Below are positions 27,457 through 36,067 of a stretch of 64,000 nucleotides of DNA, piece after piece. The notes below the pieces were generated by a model that saw only the letters and a list, made by a program, of their open reading frames with translations, did no database searches and was not told the DNA's origin. Position 1 is the stretch's first letter. Every line of letters starts with the position of its first letter. The stretch covers positions 116,673 to 180,672 of the forward strand of contig NZ_GG698805.1 of assembly GCF_000161935.1 (NCBI RefSeq), given 5' to 3'. The position numbers were made by a program, and so were the translations under genes. The DNA comes from Limosilactobacillus coleohominis 101-4-CHN. Its GTDB lineage: Bacteria; Bacillota; Bacilli; Lactobacillales; Lactobacillaceae.

Positions 27457-28626
27457 ATGTCGAAATATCGAATGCAAGCAATCTTGTTTGTCTTTGTGGC
27501 TTTTATGCTGGGATGTAATGAATATATGATTGTCGGGGTGCTTCCCGACGTGGCCAGTGAATACCATAGTTCATTATCATCGCTTGGTTATTTGGTCACA
27601 ATGTTTGCAATTATCTACGCGGTGTTTACACCAATCATTACTTCATTGGCCAATCGGTGGCAACGTCACCATGTGTTGCTAACGCTGATGGTAATCTTCT
27701 TCATCGGAAATACGTGGACGGCGATGGCCACTAATTATACTTCGCTCCTGCTGTCACGGATGCTGACGGCATCGGTCGCCGGGGCCATCATTTCAATTGT
27801 CTTGGTGCTTGCCAGCTATGTTGCGCCACGTGAAAAACGGGCCAGCTTGGTCTCATGGGTTTTTGCTGGGTTCAGTATTGCCTCCGTTATTGGGGTGCCG
27901 TTAGGAACCGTTATTAGCCAACGGCTTACCTGGCACGATAGTTTTTGGATGATCACTGTATTGACGATCGTTGTCTTCGGTCTCTTAGTTTGGTTAGTCC
28001 CACATAATACACCGCAAGTGGCGGGTCACCTGAGCGATCAATTTTCCCTTTTTCGGGACAAGCGTGTCGTAGTTGGATCGCTGTTTGTAATTACGGTTTG
28101 TGCGGCTGACTATACTTTCTATACTTATATCCGGCCATTAATTACTAATTTGATGGGCTTTGATGATACGTGGTTGAACTGGATCTTATTCATGATGGGG
28201 ATTTTCTTCATTGTTGGTAACAAGTTTGGTGGTTATTTGGCAGATAATGGTGGGGTCCACCGTTTGCCATGGGTGTACGTCGTTATGACGGTATTGCTAC
28301 TGGGCTTGGCTCCAGCATTCCACATGAAATGGTTGGCGATTGCAATTGTCGCGGTTTTGTGTATTACCTTTGCCAGTTACGGGGCGTCGACTCAGTTGAT
28401 GTTCCTCGACATTGCCGAAAAGAATTACCCGCAATCCCTTGATTTGGCTTCATCGTTAAACTCGATTTTTGCCAATATTGGGATTTCGTTGGGGTCCTTA
28501 GCGGCTGCGGAAACTGTTCGATTCTCTTCGCTAGGAAACGTTGGTAACGTTGGGGCCGTCTTTGGAATTTTGGCAATCCTATTAATTACTTTCGTTGGTC
28601 GCCATTATCAAGTAGAGCGACGTTAA
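27457..28626 (+). CDS. MFS transporter, DHA1 (AraJ/YdhP-like) efflux type
   Basis: A 389-residue, 12-helix major-facilitator protein. The N-terminal helix pair MLGCNEYMIVGVLPDVASEY and the motif A region (ITSLANRWQRHHVLL) match AraJ/YdhP-type exporters for sugars or drugs, and motif C-like GFSIASVIGVPLGTVIS is present in helix 5. The substrate is unknown. I use the ATG at 27457, after GGCGAGGGCGAG, because the promoter leaves no room for the longer form. It stands alone between two strong terminators. Confidence 0.83.
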   Translation: MSKYRMQAILFVFVAFMLGCNEYMIVGVLPDVASEYHSSLSSLGYLVTMFAIIYAVFTPIITSLANRWQRHHVLLTLMVIFFIGNTWTAMATNYTSLLLSRMLTASVAGAIISIVLVLASYVAPREKRASLVSWVFAGFSIASVIGVPLGTVISQRLTWHDSFWMITVLTIVVFGLLVWLVPHNTPQVAGHLSDQFSLFRDKRVVVGSLFVITVCAADYTFYTYIRPLITNLMGFDDTWLNWILFMMGIFFIVGNKFGGYLADNGGVHRLPWVYVVMTVLLLGLAPAFHMKWLAIAIVAVLCITFASYGASTQLMFLDIAEKNYPQSLDLASSLNSIFANIGISLGSLAAAETVRFSSLGNVGNVGAVFGILAILLITFVGRHYQVERR

Positions 28627-28628
28627 TA

Positions 28629-28660
28629 AACAGCCGACCAATCAATGGTCGGCTGTTTTA
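28629..28660 (+). terminator. Rho-independent terminator after the DHA1 MFS gene
   Basis: AACAGCCGACCA and TGGTCGGCTGTT form a perfect stem with a short loop and TTTT. Confidence 0.85.
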
Positions 28661-28717
28661 GTAGTGTGGCCTATGCTAAAATAATTATTCAAACACAAAT
28701 TATTGGAGGAAGAGTTT

Positions 28718-29236
28718 ATGGAAACAACAGTCACTTTTGCTGGAAAGCAATACGTTGATGTTACGGCAAACGAGACGATTGCTCCAGTTCGAGCTTACAT
28801 TCAATGCTCATGGTTTAGTCCGGAAGAAATTAAGTTTATGGAGGAATGGTTAACTGCTTTAGGGAAGAACCCAACCGTCTCTTTAAAATATAGTCACCAA
28901 TTTAATGATATTAACGTGAATGAGCACCCAGAGGTGATGGATGATTTAACCTGGCAGCAAAATACCTATCAGATGGACATGCATGCAATGTACGGTAACG
29001 ACATGGGGATTGGCTTTTTTATGCCAAGTAAGCCGGATGTTGGCCAGGCTTATGAACAAGGGGTACTATATGCACTGCATAAGCCAAATGTGGTGGTAGT
29101 TCCTGATGATGAGATGACTATTCCCTTGAACTTAATGGTAGGGTGCGGGAATACCCAGATTATTAAAATGAGCGAAGTTGCTGAATTTGATTTTCATGAT
29201 GTCGTCTTTAAACCCTACCAAGGAAAAGTTTTTTAG
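28718..29236 (+). CDS. Nucleoside 2-deoxyribosyltransferase
   Basis: A 172-residue enzyme that moves the deoxyribosyl group between bases of 2'-deoxynucleosides, part of nucleoside salvage in lactobacilli. It lines up with the L. leichmannii enzyme. The shared features are an N-terminal YIQCSWFSPEEI, the segment VNEHPEVMDDLTWQQNTYQ, a catalytic-Glu region around DVGQAYEQGVLYAL, and a C-terminal PLNLMVGCGN..IKMSEVAEFDF. The family is usually 150-170 residues, so the length fits. The ATG at 28718 has GGAGGAAG 6-9 bases upstream. It is monocistronic; the asnA T-box promoter begins only 8 bp after its stop. Confidence 0.88.
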   Translation: METTVTFAGKQYVDVTANETIAPVRAYIQCSWFSPEEIKFMEEWLTALGKNPTVSLKYSHQFNDINVNEHPEVMDDLTWQQNTYQMDMHAMYGNDMGIGFFMPSKPDVGQAYEQGVLYALHKPNVVVVPDDEMTIPLNLMVGCGNTQIIKMSEVAEFDFHDVVFKPYQGKVF

Positions 29237-29243
29237 AAAATGC

Positions 29244-29271
29244 TTGCCTTTTTTGAAAAATGGTTTATAGT
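29244..29271 (+). promoter_or_regulatory. Promoter of the asnA T-box leader
   Basis: TTGCCT and TATAGT are 16 bp apart. Transcription would begin near 29278. Confidence 0.65.
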
Positions 29272-29277
29272 ATTTAC

Positions 29278-29560
29278 TAACAAGTTAATTAAAAAACGAT
29301 TAGAAAGACGAGTAAATATTAACATTCGTTTAGTGAGCTAAGGATAGTGCAAACTTAGCCGACCCTGTAATATTGAAAAACCCTTTCCAAGTTGCTAACC
29401 CAAATGGTCACCAAAGTAGGCTTAGTCGTCTCCAGCACGTTACCGCTGGTTGAGTATGTTAGTACTCGAATGAAGTGGTCTAGTGCAAACTAGATAACTT
29501 GGGTGGCACCGCGGAAAGAAGCCTTTCGTCCCATGATTGCAGGGACGGAAGGCTTTTTAT
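29278..29560 (+). promoter_or_regulatory. T-box riboswitch controlling asnA
   Basis: The leader contains the T-box GGGTGGCACCGCGG at 29501. A terminator hairpin follows at 29521-29556, GCCTTTCGTCCC with GGGACGGAAGGC and TTTTTAT. Upstream is a stem I region of about 130 bases. An AAC triplet (an Asn codon) at 29379-29381 lies on the 3' side of stem I, where a specifier would be expected; I could not prove it by folding. With asnA downstream, control by uncharged tRNA-Asn is the natural reading. Confidence 0.9.
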
Positions 29561-29598
29561 TTGCGCCCCGATTTAGCAATATGAAGGAGTGCATAATA

Positions 29599-30612
29599 AT
29601 GACAGAGTTAATTATTCCTAAGGACTACGATCCACGGTTGTCGATTCGTGAAACTGAAGCAGCGATTCGCTACATTCGGGAAACATTCCAAGATGAATTT
29701 GGTAAGGAACTGAACCTGCAACGGATGTCGGCACCAATGTTTGTCGAAAAGAGCACGGGCTTAAACGACAACCTGAACGGGGTGGAAAAGCCAGTTTCTT
29801 TCACAATGAAGTCATTACCAGATGAAACCATTGAAATTGTTCATTCTTTAGCCAAGTGGAAACGCCTGGCGTTAAAACGGTACGGATTCGGTATGCATGA
29901 GGGGCTTTATACCAACATGAACGCCATTCGTAAGGACGAAGAGCTGGATAACTTCCATTCTATTTACGTTGACCAGTGGGACTGGGAAAAGGTTATTGCT
30001 AAAGAAGAACGGACTGAAGAAACGCTCAAGGCCACGGTAAGAAAAATTTTCAAGGTCATCAAACATATGGAACACGAAGTCTGGTATAAATTTCCCCAAG
30101 CGGTTTACCACTTGCCAGATGAAATCCATTTTGTGACGACCCAAGAGTTAGAAGATCGTTGGCCGGACTTAACGCCAATGGAACGCGAAGAACGGATCGC
30201 TAAAGAGTTAGGGTGTGTCTTCGTGATGAAAATCGGCGATAAATTAAAGCGGTCTGGGAAGCCGCATGATGGCCGGGCACCAGATTATGATGACTGGGCA
30301 TTGAACGGTGACATCATTTTCTGGTATGAACCGTTGCAACGCAAACTGGAAATTTCTAGTATGGGAATTCGGGTCAGCCCTGAATCAATGAAGTATCAGC
30401 TAGAGCAAGCGGGGGCCGTAGATCGAGAACAATTACCATTCCATAAAATGCTTTTAAACGGTGAATTACCATACACGATTGGTGGTGGAATCGGTCAATC
30501 CCGGCTCTGCATGTTATTGCTTGGCAAGGCGCACGTTGGTGAAGTGCAAGCAAGTATTTGGCCAGAAGAAATGCGCGAAAAATGTGCAGCGGCAGGCATC
30601 CAATTACTGTAA
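29599..30612 (+). CDS. asnA: Aspartate--ammonia ligase (asparagine synthetase A)
   Basis: AsnA makes L-asparagine from aspartate and ammonia using ATP. The 337-residue length is normal for the family. Recognisable segments are [37 protein letters not shown], and the class II tRNA-synthetase-like C-terminal [23 protein letters not shown]. The ATG at 29599 is preceded by GAAGGAG. A longer frame from 29503 is not real, because it would begin inside the T-box. Control is through the T-box upstream. Confidence 0.95.
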   Translation: MTELIIPKDYDPRLSIRETEAAIRYIRETFQDEFGKELNLQRMSAPMFVEKSTGLNDNLNGVEKPVSFTMKSLPDETIEIVHSLAKWKRLALKRYGFGMHEGLYTNMNAIRKDEELDNFHSIYVDQWDWEKVIAKEERTEETLKATVRKIFKVIKHMEHEVWYKFPQAVYHLPDEIHFVTTQELEDRWPDLTPMEREERIAKELGCVFVMKIGDKLKRSGKPHDGRAPDYDDWALNGDIIFWYEPLQRKLEISSMGIRVSPESMKYQLEQAGAVDREQLPFHKMLLNGELPYTIGGGIGQSRLCMLLLGKAHVGEVQASIWPEEMREKCAAAGIQLL

Positions 30613-30724
30613 ACCAGTGGTTGGGTGGTCGGGTTTGAATTTTTTATTAATAACAATGACTGCTAACGGTTTTGTCACAATTCCTACTTCACACTTTTAG
30701 TTAGCAGCATCGGAATAAATAAGC

Positions 30725-30780
30725 AATGGGATTCGAGAGTTCAACTTTGGCGAACACTGGGATCCCATTTGTGTGTATTT
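30725..30780 (+). terminator. Candidate terminator downstream of asnA
   Basis: AATGGGAT and ATCCCATT pair, with an inner GTTC/GAAC helix, followed by TTGTGTGTATTTTG. The T run is imperfect, and it lies about 110 bp after the asnA stop. Confidence 0.5.
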
Positions 30781-30862
30781 TGGTTGGTTAAACATTTGCC
30801 AACTGCAAAAATTAGAGTATAATGATAAAAAATTAAAAAAATCTAATTAAGTAGGTGGTGCT

Positions 30863-32206
30863 ATGTTTAGCAAAGTTGGACAACTAATCTTTCAAAATTA
30901 AGCGGTCGCGCAAACTGCTGATTTTACAATGGGCATTGAAATTGAAATGGACCGAATTGATAGTCAAGGAAATCTTAGTCAAGAACCCTATCCAGCTAGC
31001 ATTGGTGATGAAAAGACCAAACCATGGATGACCAATGACTTTTTGGAAGTGATGTCTGAAACGGTTACTCCAGCAGCCGATTATGCGCTGGAAGCGATGC
31101 ACTATCTCTACGCATTAAACACCACGCTCCGCAATGCGTTAGCGCCCGGAGAACTATTATGGCCTCTTTCAATGCCACCCCGGTTACCAAAGGATAAATC
31201 AAAGCTAGTGTTAGCGAAGATGGGCCCAAAAAAGGAAGCCTATTTACATGAATGGGCAAAACGACATGGCTATTCGCAAGGGACACCGTGTGGTGTTCAC
31301 ATTAATTTGAGTATTAAACCACACATTGTGGACTTAGTCCGCAAGCAGCTACCAGATCGGTTTCCAGATGAACGTTCCGCGATGAATTATCTGTATACGG
31401 TGGTGGCCCAAGGTTTTGTGCGCTATCGGTGGTTATTGACTTACTTATTTGGGGCGAGTCCGGTCGCGGAAGCTAATTATTTGGAACCCAATCAGAAACT
31501 AGCCCACCCGATGCGGAGTATGCGGCAAAGTTCGTACGGATTTGGAACTAAATTCCGCGGTGATTTTACTAATCTTGATCGCTATGTGGCCCGGATCGAA
31601 GAAGGAGTTAAGGAAGGAATCTTGACCTCGGATTATGAATTTCACGGTCCAGTCCGTTTTAAGGGTAACGCGGAGTTAAAACGGCTGCATAAAGAGGGAA
31701 TTAAGTATGTCGAATTGCGGATGCTTGACCTTGACCCAACCACGGCCGTCGGAGTAAAGACAGTCACGCTGCGCTTCATTCGGTTGCTTGCCAGCTACCT
31801 TATCATGCATCCAGCGATGCCAGAAAATGAAGTTGATGATGTCCTCAAACAAGCGGATGAGCGCAACCGGGTAGTGGCAGAAGAAGATCCACGGAAAAAG
31901 ACCAAGTATCAAGCAACAGCCTTGGCAATGATTAAGCGTTTGGCGCAGTATGCTAATCAAATTCAATTAGGCCCAGAATATACAGAAATCCTGGATGAGT
32001 TGGAAGACCGGATCTTGAATTCGCTGATGACTCCAAGTGGCCAGTTAATGAACTATGTTCAGGATGGCTCGCTGGAGGCGTACGCATTGCAACGGGCTAA
32101 GCGATACCAAGAGGCAGCGCTAGAAAGTCTTCATCCGTTCCATGGCTTTGAAGATGGTAAGATTTATACGACGAAAGAATTAAAAGCAGCGTTAGATGCA
32201 CTATAA
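30863..32206 (+). pseudogene. Glutamate--cysteine ligase with an early TAA
   Basis: GshA-type ligase, which joins glutamate and cysteine in the first step of glutathione synthesis. From ATG 30863 (GTAGGTGGTG upstream) the frame reads MFSKVGQLIFQN and then TAA at 30899-30901. It resumes in the same frame as AVAQTADFTMGIEIEMDRID. The catalytic start motif GIEIEMDR and the rest of the enzyme (for example GTPCGVHINLSI, YVELRMLDLDP) are intact to 32206. CAA or GAA to TAA is a single change. Restart at the ATG at 30929 would keep the GIEIEMDR motif but lose about 22 residues, and it has no clear ribosome site, so weak residual expression is possible. There is no fused GshB domain; the length fits a stand-alone GshA. 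Confidence 0.83.
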
Positions 32207-32210
32207 TCAG

Positions 32211-32245
32211 AAAGCGGCAGCCCAGTTTGGACCGCCGCTTTTTAC
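32211..32245 (+). terminator. Rho-independent terminator after the ligase gene
   Basis: AAGCGGC and GCCGCTT pair, with an inner CCCA/TGG pairing, followed by TTTTTA. Confidence 0.8.
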
Positions 32246-32590
32246 TATTCAAATAAAGCTTTTATTTCATCATCGGAAAGGTGAAATAAAAGCTTTATTT
32301 TTTGTTGTAATTGATCTTCGGGAATCCCTAACTGGCGTGTGATTGTGATCATTTGCTGGATAGCTTGGGTCTTTCCCTTTTTGATTCCTGATTCTTCACC
32401 GATTTGGATACCTTCTTGGCGTCCTTCTTCACGAATGTCTTCATCATGAAACATCATATGTGTTTTGTTATCCATATATTCATTCCTCCATCTGCGATTT
32501 TGACTGAGTTGGTGAATATAATTCCGTAGTTAATCGACATACTGATCATCTTGAACATCTTTATTATCTACGTAATGGAGGAAATTTTGG
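32245..32590 (-). pseudogene. C-terminal remnant of an Rpn-family (PD-(D/E)XK) nuclease
   Basis: Only the C-terminal part of an Rpn/transposase-like nuclease remains. In one minus-strand frame the text runs FLHYVDNKDVQDDQYVD, TAA (32530-32532), LRNYIHQLSQNRRWRNEYMD, then the charged repeat-like tail EEGRQEGIQIGEESG. Later codons end in KLLFHLSDDEIKALFE. The short intact frame 32245-32475 (76 codons) has a GGAGG site by chance or by reuse. The catalytic N-terminal domain is missing, and the remnant stops abruptly next to the end of the gene at 32599, which suggests a deletion. An intact relative lies at 36068. Confidence 0.7.
32251..32300. repeat. Perfect 19-bp inverted repeat at the Rpn remnant's 3' end
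   Basis: AAATAAAGCTTTTATTTCA (32251-32269) and its exact complement (32282-32300) enclose a 12-base loop. On the plus strand it is followed by six T, so it could add to termination of the ligase transcript. On the minus strand it codes the last residues of the remnant. Confidence 0.85.
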
Positions 32591-32598
32591 AGACATCA

Positions 32599-33333
32599 TT
32601 AGTTTCGTTCAGCTACCTTCGTAGCCCGTGCCACAAGGTCGTGGAAGATATTTTGGGCCACTTGGTCGTGTTTGTACATGTTTTCCGGGTGCCATTGCAC
32701 TGCGAGAATTTGATCGCTATCAACGGATTCCACGGCTTCAATCACTTGATCATCAGCAGTTGCCGTGACCTTTAACGATGGAGCCAGTTGATTCAGACTT
32801 TGGTGGTGACGGGAATTAACGTATGGACGGTCACCAGCCAGTTGCTGAATCCGACTGCCAGCAACTGTGGTAACGTGATGGGTTGGTAGGTTACCCGGTG
32901 CCTTTTGTGAATGTAACAGTTCAGCATGTGGATTTTCTGCCATGTCTTGGTAGACGGTGCCACCTAAACCGATATTAATCAGTTGCATTCCTCGACAAAT
33001 CCCCATCACAGCTTTACCTGCCTTAACGGCTTCCTTCAATAATTGGAGTTCAGATAAGTCACGCTTACGGTAGGTCATCCCTAGGCCGGGGTGGGGCTCT
33101 TCCCCATAGAAGGTGGGGTCGATATCCTCGCCGCCCGCGAAAATGATGCCGTCAAACTGGTCGACGTAGTTTTTTGCTAATTCTGGCGGCACACTGGGTA
33201 CGATGATCGGAAGAGCATGTGATTTAATGAGAGCTTCAATAATGGGACGGGGTGCAAATGATGCATCCCGTTCGTTAATGATATTGGTGGCCTCAGTTAA
33301 TGTGTCAGCAGAAATTGCAATTCGTGGAATCAT
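32599..33333 (-). CDS. Class I glutamine amidotransferase, gamma-glutamyl hydrolase type (PuuD-like)
   Basis: A 244-residue peptidase C26-type enzyme that cleaves gamma-glutamyl amides. It has IIFAGGEDIDPTFYGEE, the nucleophile elbow VMGICRGMQLINIGLGG (Cys near residue 115), HHVTTVAGSRIQQL and the triad segment AVQWHPENM. PuuD acts on gamma-glutamyl-GABA in E. coli; related lactobacillar enzymes have unknown substrates. It lies close to the glutamate-cysteine ligase gene, but on the opposite strand. The ATG at 33333 is chosen because GAGAGGATGAGG precedes it; an upstream in-frame start is possible. Confidence 0.85.
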   Translation of the reverse strand: MIPRIAISADTLTEATNIINERDASFAPRPIIEALIKSHALPIIVPSVPPELAKNYVDQFDGIIFAGGEDIDPTFYGEEPHPGLGMTYRKRDLSELQLLKEAVKAGKAVMGICRGMQLINIGLGGTVYQDMAENPHAELLHSQKAPGNLPTHHVTTVAGSRIQQLAGDRPYVNSRHHQSLNQLAPSLKVTATADDQVIEAVESVDSDQILAVQWHPENMYKHDQVAQNIFHDLVARATKVAERN

Positions 33334-33459
33334 ACGCCTCATCCTCTCATCTAAATTTAATAATAATAAAATACCATAAATTACCAGACTTTGTATAGAA
33401 TCAATACTCAAATTCCGGAAACTTTGGTACACTAATGAAGTTACGATAAAGGTGGTGGA

Positions 33460-34053
33460 ATGATGCATCCGCAATTAACGATTGGCTGGCTATTGCAACT
33501 ACTGATGACGGGATTAATCTTTGGCAGTTTATGTTGGGGAATTCGTTATTCGCCGCAGTTTAGTTTAGTTGAAGAACGGCTGCAGCATCGGATCATTCGG
33601 CAACAAAATAATTGGTGGTGGCAGCTGGTTGCCACCGCTTTTGACCCTAAGGCATTAGTCATGTGGGACTTTTTGCTTGCCGGATTATTGGTGGTGCAGG
33701 GACGCTGGCTTCGAGCAATTTATGTTCTAGTAATGCTAGCCTCTGTTGATGCATTTGGTATTTGGATAAAACATCATCTCAAACGACAACGACCAGCAAC
33801 ATTTGTTCAAGCCACCCCTACGTATAGTTTCCCTAGTGGTCATACGCTAGGAACCACCATGATGGCGATGATGATCGGAATGCTATTTCCACACTTACTG
33901 ATTTGCGATTTAGTGTTATTGGGCTGGCTTCTGGTTATTGGTTGCCGACTGACTCTCCATGCTCATTATCCATCAGACGTGTTCGGTGCAGTTGTGCTAG
34001 CTTATGGCTGGTGGATTGGCGGCGAGTTGTTATACATATTGATAACGAGGTAA
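33460..34053 (+). CDS. PAP2-family membrane phosphatase
   Basis: A 197-residue integral-membrane acid phosphatase of the PAP2 type, which removes phosphate from lipid phosphates such as undecaprenyl pyrophosphate or phosphatidic acid. The three signature blocks are present: KHHLKRQRP, the PSGH block in TYSFPSGHTLG, and CRLTLHAHYPSD (the usual SR...H...D, with Cys in place of Ser). About five membrane helices surround them. AAGGTGGTGG precedes two adjacent ATGs (33460 and 33463). The next gene starts 4 bp after its stop, and dacA follows, so a cell-envelope operon is likely. Confidence 0.87.
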   Translation: MMHPQLTIGWLLQLLMTGLIFGSLCWGIRYSPQFSLVEERLQHRIIRQQNNWWWQLVATAFDPKALVMWDFLLAGLLVVQGRWLRAIYVLVMLASVDAFGIWIKHHLKRQRPATFVQATPTYSFPSGHTLGTTMMAMMIGMLFPHLLICDLVLLGWLLVIGCRLTLHAHYPSDVFGAVVLAYGWWIGGELLYILITR

Positions 34054-34057
34054 AAGG

Positions 34058-34570
34058 ATGGAAGCACGTTTAATTCAATTTCATATTAGCCCACAGGTTA
34101 AGCAGCCTGCTGATCAAACGAAACAGCAGCCAACGCAAAATGGGTTTAATCTCGAATTTGTGGCGAAAAATAAGTACATTTCAGAAGATATGCGGGGCGT
34201 TCCGCAGTTTCGTCGTGAATTGCGGCATAAGATGCAACACATTGTCGATCAATTTAATGAATACTATCAGTGGAATATTGATAAGACTTCTGAAATGGAA
34301 GCAAACACGGAAAACTTCGGGGCGTTAGAAAACCTCAATGATGCCGCTAAGTATTTGGTTAGTCTGCTTAAGAACGACTTCTTGGTACCGGACGAATTGG
34401 AATTAACTGCAATCCACTTAGTTGGTGATTTCAACGTATATAACCCGGGAAATAATACGAAGTTAAAGAAGGATGCGGCGAAGATTCGCCAAGAGTCACT
34501 CGAACGGTTCCGGGCGAGCCAGCAACCACGGCCAATGCCAGCACCCATGAACATGGGTCCGCAAAAGTAA
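34058..34570 (+). CDS. Conserved-looking hypothetical protein, 170 residues
   Basis: A soluble, charged protein in the PAP2-dacA operon (4 bp after the phosphatase, 13 bp before dacA). It begins MEARLIQFHISPQVKQP and has no signal peptide or membrane segment. The middle is rich in charged and amide residues. The C-terminus is a short Pro/Met-rich tail (QQPRPMPAPMNMGPQK). I do not recognise a family. Its place between two envelope genes is the only hint of function. Confidence 0.7.
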   Translation: MEARLIQFHISPQVKQPADQTKQQPTQNGFNLEFVAKNKYISEDMRGVPQFRRELRHKMQHIVDQFNEYYQWNIDKTSEMEANTENFGALENLNDAAKYLVSLLKNDFLVPDELELTAIHLVGDFNVYNPGNNTKLKKDAAKIRQESLERFRASQQPRPMPAPMNMGPQK

Positions 34571-34583
34571 GAGGAGGATTATT

Positions 34584-35837
34584 TTGAAGAAACGATTAAT
34601 GCAGTTAGGGCTACTGCTTGCAACATTCGTGATGATTTTCAGTTGCTTCACAGCGGCCTTTATTTCAACGGCCCAGGCTGATCAAACTAAGTTAGAAGCC
34701 AAAGCGGCGATTACGATGGATGCGCAAACTGGTCAGATCCTGTTTCAACAAAATGCTAATCAGAAATTAGCGGTGGCTTCATGTACCAAAATTTTAACCT
34801 TAGCGGTGATTGAGCAAGACATTGCGGATGGAAAGCTGAGTTGGAATCAAAAAATCAAAATCAATCGCAAGGTCGCTAAAACGTCAACGGACTGGCACTT
34901 TTCTAATGTGGAGTTAAAAGCAGGTCATCGCTATACGGTTCGTTCATTGTGCGAATCAATGATGATTGTGTCGGCGGATGGTAGTGCGGAAGCCTTGGCA
35001 TTAGCTTCAGCCGGCAGTACCGCAGCTTTTAATAAAAAAATGCAGGCAGTGGCCAAAAAGGCTGGTGTTCATGATGCTAAAATCTATAATATGATCGGGC
35101 TGTCAAATGGTGAGCTTGGCTCTAATGGGATCAAAGGTGTCTCTAAGAAAGCGGAGAATGCTTTTTCAGCTAAGGATATGGCGTTGATTAGCCGGTATTT
35201 AGTGACTAAGTACCCGGATGCATTGAACATCACTAAGGCAACGAACGTTGAATTTAAAGTCGATGATAAGCAAAGTTATAATATGCTGAATATCAACGGA
35301 ATGCTGCCTAATAATGGAAATGCACCGAAAAATGGCACGATGGATGGCTTGAAGACGGGATCAACGGATAAAGCCGGTAACTGTTTTGTGGGGACTGGAG
35401 TTTTCAATAATCGCCGATTAATCACGGTCGTATTGGGAACCGATATTCATGATTATAGTAAGCAGTTTAAAGAAACTAACAAGATGTTGGAAGCCGTTCA
35501 AGGTGCTTACCAACCGGTAACTTTGAAACAACCTAGTGATTTGAAAAAGCTCACTAATCAAGTGCGGGTTGCGCATGGCAAACGTAAGACGGTAAAGATT
35601 GGTTTGAAACAAACAGCAGCATTGTGGTTGCCAAAGGGAAGCAAGATCAATCAAGTTAGTGGACAATTGACTTTGTCAAAGGGCAAACGGACCATTGGCC
35701 AACACAAGCTTCGTGTGCCATTGAAGAAGGGCGAAACGGTTGGTCAAATTAAGGTGACCCCGATTAAGGGCCAGCCAAGTTTGCACCTACCAGTGGTGAG
35801 CCAACAAAATGTCACTAAAAAATCATTAATGAATTAA
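34584..35837 (+). CDS. dacA: D-alanyl-D-alanine carboxypeptidase (DacA, PBP5-like)
   Basis: A low-molecular-weight penicillin-binding protein that trims the terminal D-Ala from peptidoglycan pentapeptides. A signal peptide ends around FISTAQA (residues 25-31). The S-x-x-K active-site motif is SCTK at residues 66-69, the second motif lies in VSADGSAEAL, and the KTG box is DGLKTGSTDKAG. A C-terminal beta-rich domain completes the 417-residue protein, the usual PBP5 size. The start is TTG at 34584 or an adjacent codon (GAGGAGGATTATTTTG precedes it). It is the last gene of the PAP2 operon. Confidence 0.9.
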   Translation: MKKRLMQLGLLLATFVMIFSCFTAAFISTAQADQTKLEAKAAITMDAQTGQILFQQNANQKLAVASCTKILTLAVIEQDIADGKLSWNQKIKINRKVAKTSTDWHFSNVELKAGHRYTVRSLCESMMIVSADGSAEALALASAGSTAAFNKKMQAVAKKAGVHDAKIYNMIGLSNGELGSNGIKGVSKKAENAFSAKDMALISRYLVTKYPDALNITKATNVEFKVDDKQSYNMLNINGMLPNNGNAPKNGTMDGLKTGSTDKAGNCFVGTGVFNNRRLITVVLGTDIHDYSKQFKETNKMLEAVQGAYQPVTLKQPSDLKKLTNQVRVAHGKRKTVKIGLKQTAALWLPKGSKINQVSGQLTLSKGKRTIGQHKLRVPLKKGETVGQIKVTPIKGQPSLHLPVVSQQNVTKKSLMN

Positions 35838-35965
35838 TTTTAAGGGAGACTGGGAATTAACCCAAGCTTTTTACTGTTTTAAAAGATAAGAATGTTGCAA
35901 CGCAGTAGCTGGCTGGCAGTTCAAACGCTGATAAGTCAGCATTTGACCAACCTAGCCATCCTTGC

Positions 35966-36018
35966 GGGGGTGGGAAGACGAACTAGACAAGCTAGTTCTG
36001 TCCCACTCCCTTTACGTC
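35966..36018 (+). repeat. Large intergenic hairpin (lactobacillar GTGGGA-type repeat)
   Basis: GGGGGTGGGA and TCCCACTCCC pair around an inner GAACTAG/CTAGTTC helix, with TTTA after it. The core 'gggagtgggac' is, from memory, a repeat seen in intergenic regions of several lactobacilli, often as a terminator. It lies about 130 bp after dacA in a 230-bp gap that holds no gene. Confidence 0.6.
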
Positions 36019-36067
36019 TTTAAATAATGGGCAGCAGAGTCTGTACTAATTATTTGGAGGATAATTA

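Noticed and set aside
29503-29598. Longer N-terminus for AsnA
   Set aside because: It would start inside the T-box leader; the protein from 29599 has the normal family length and a ribosome site.
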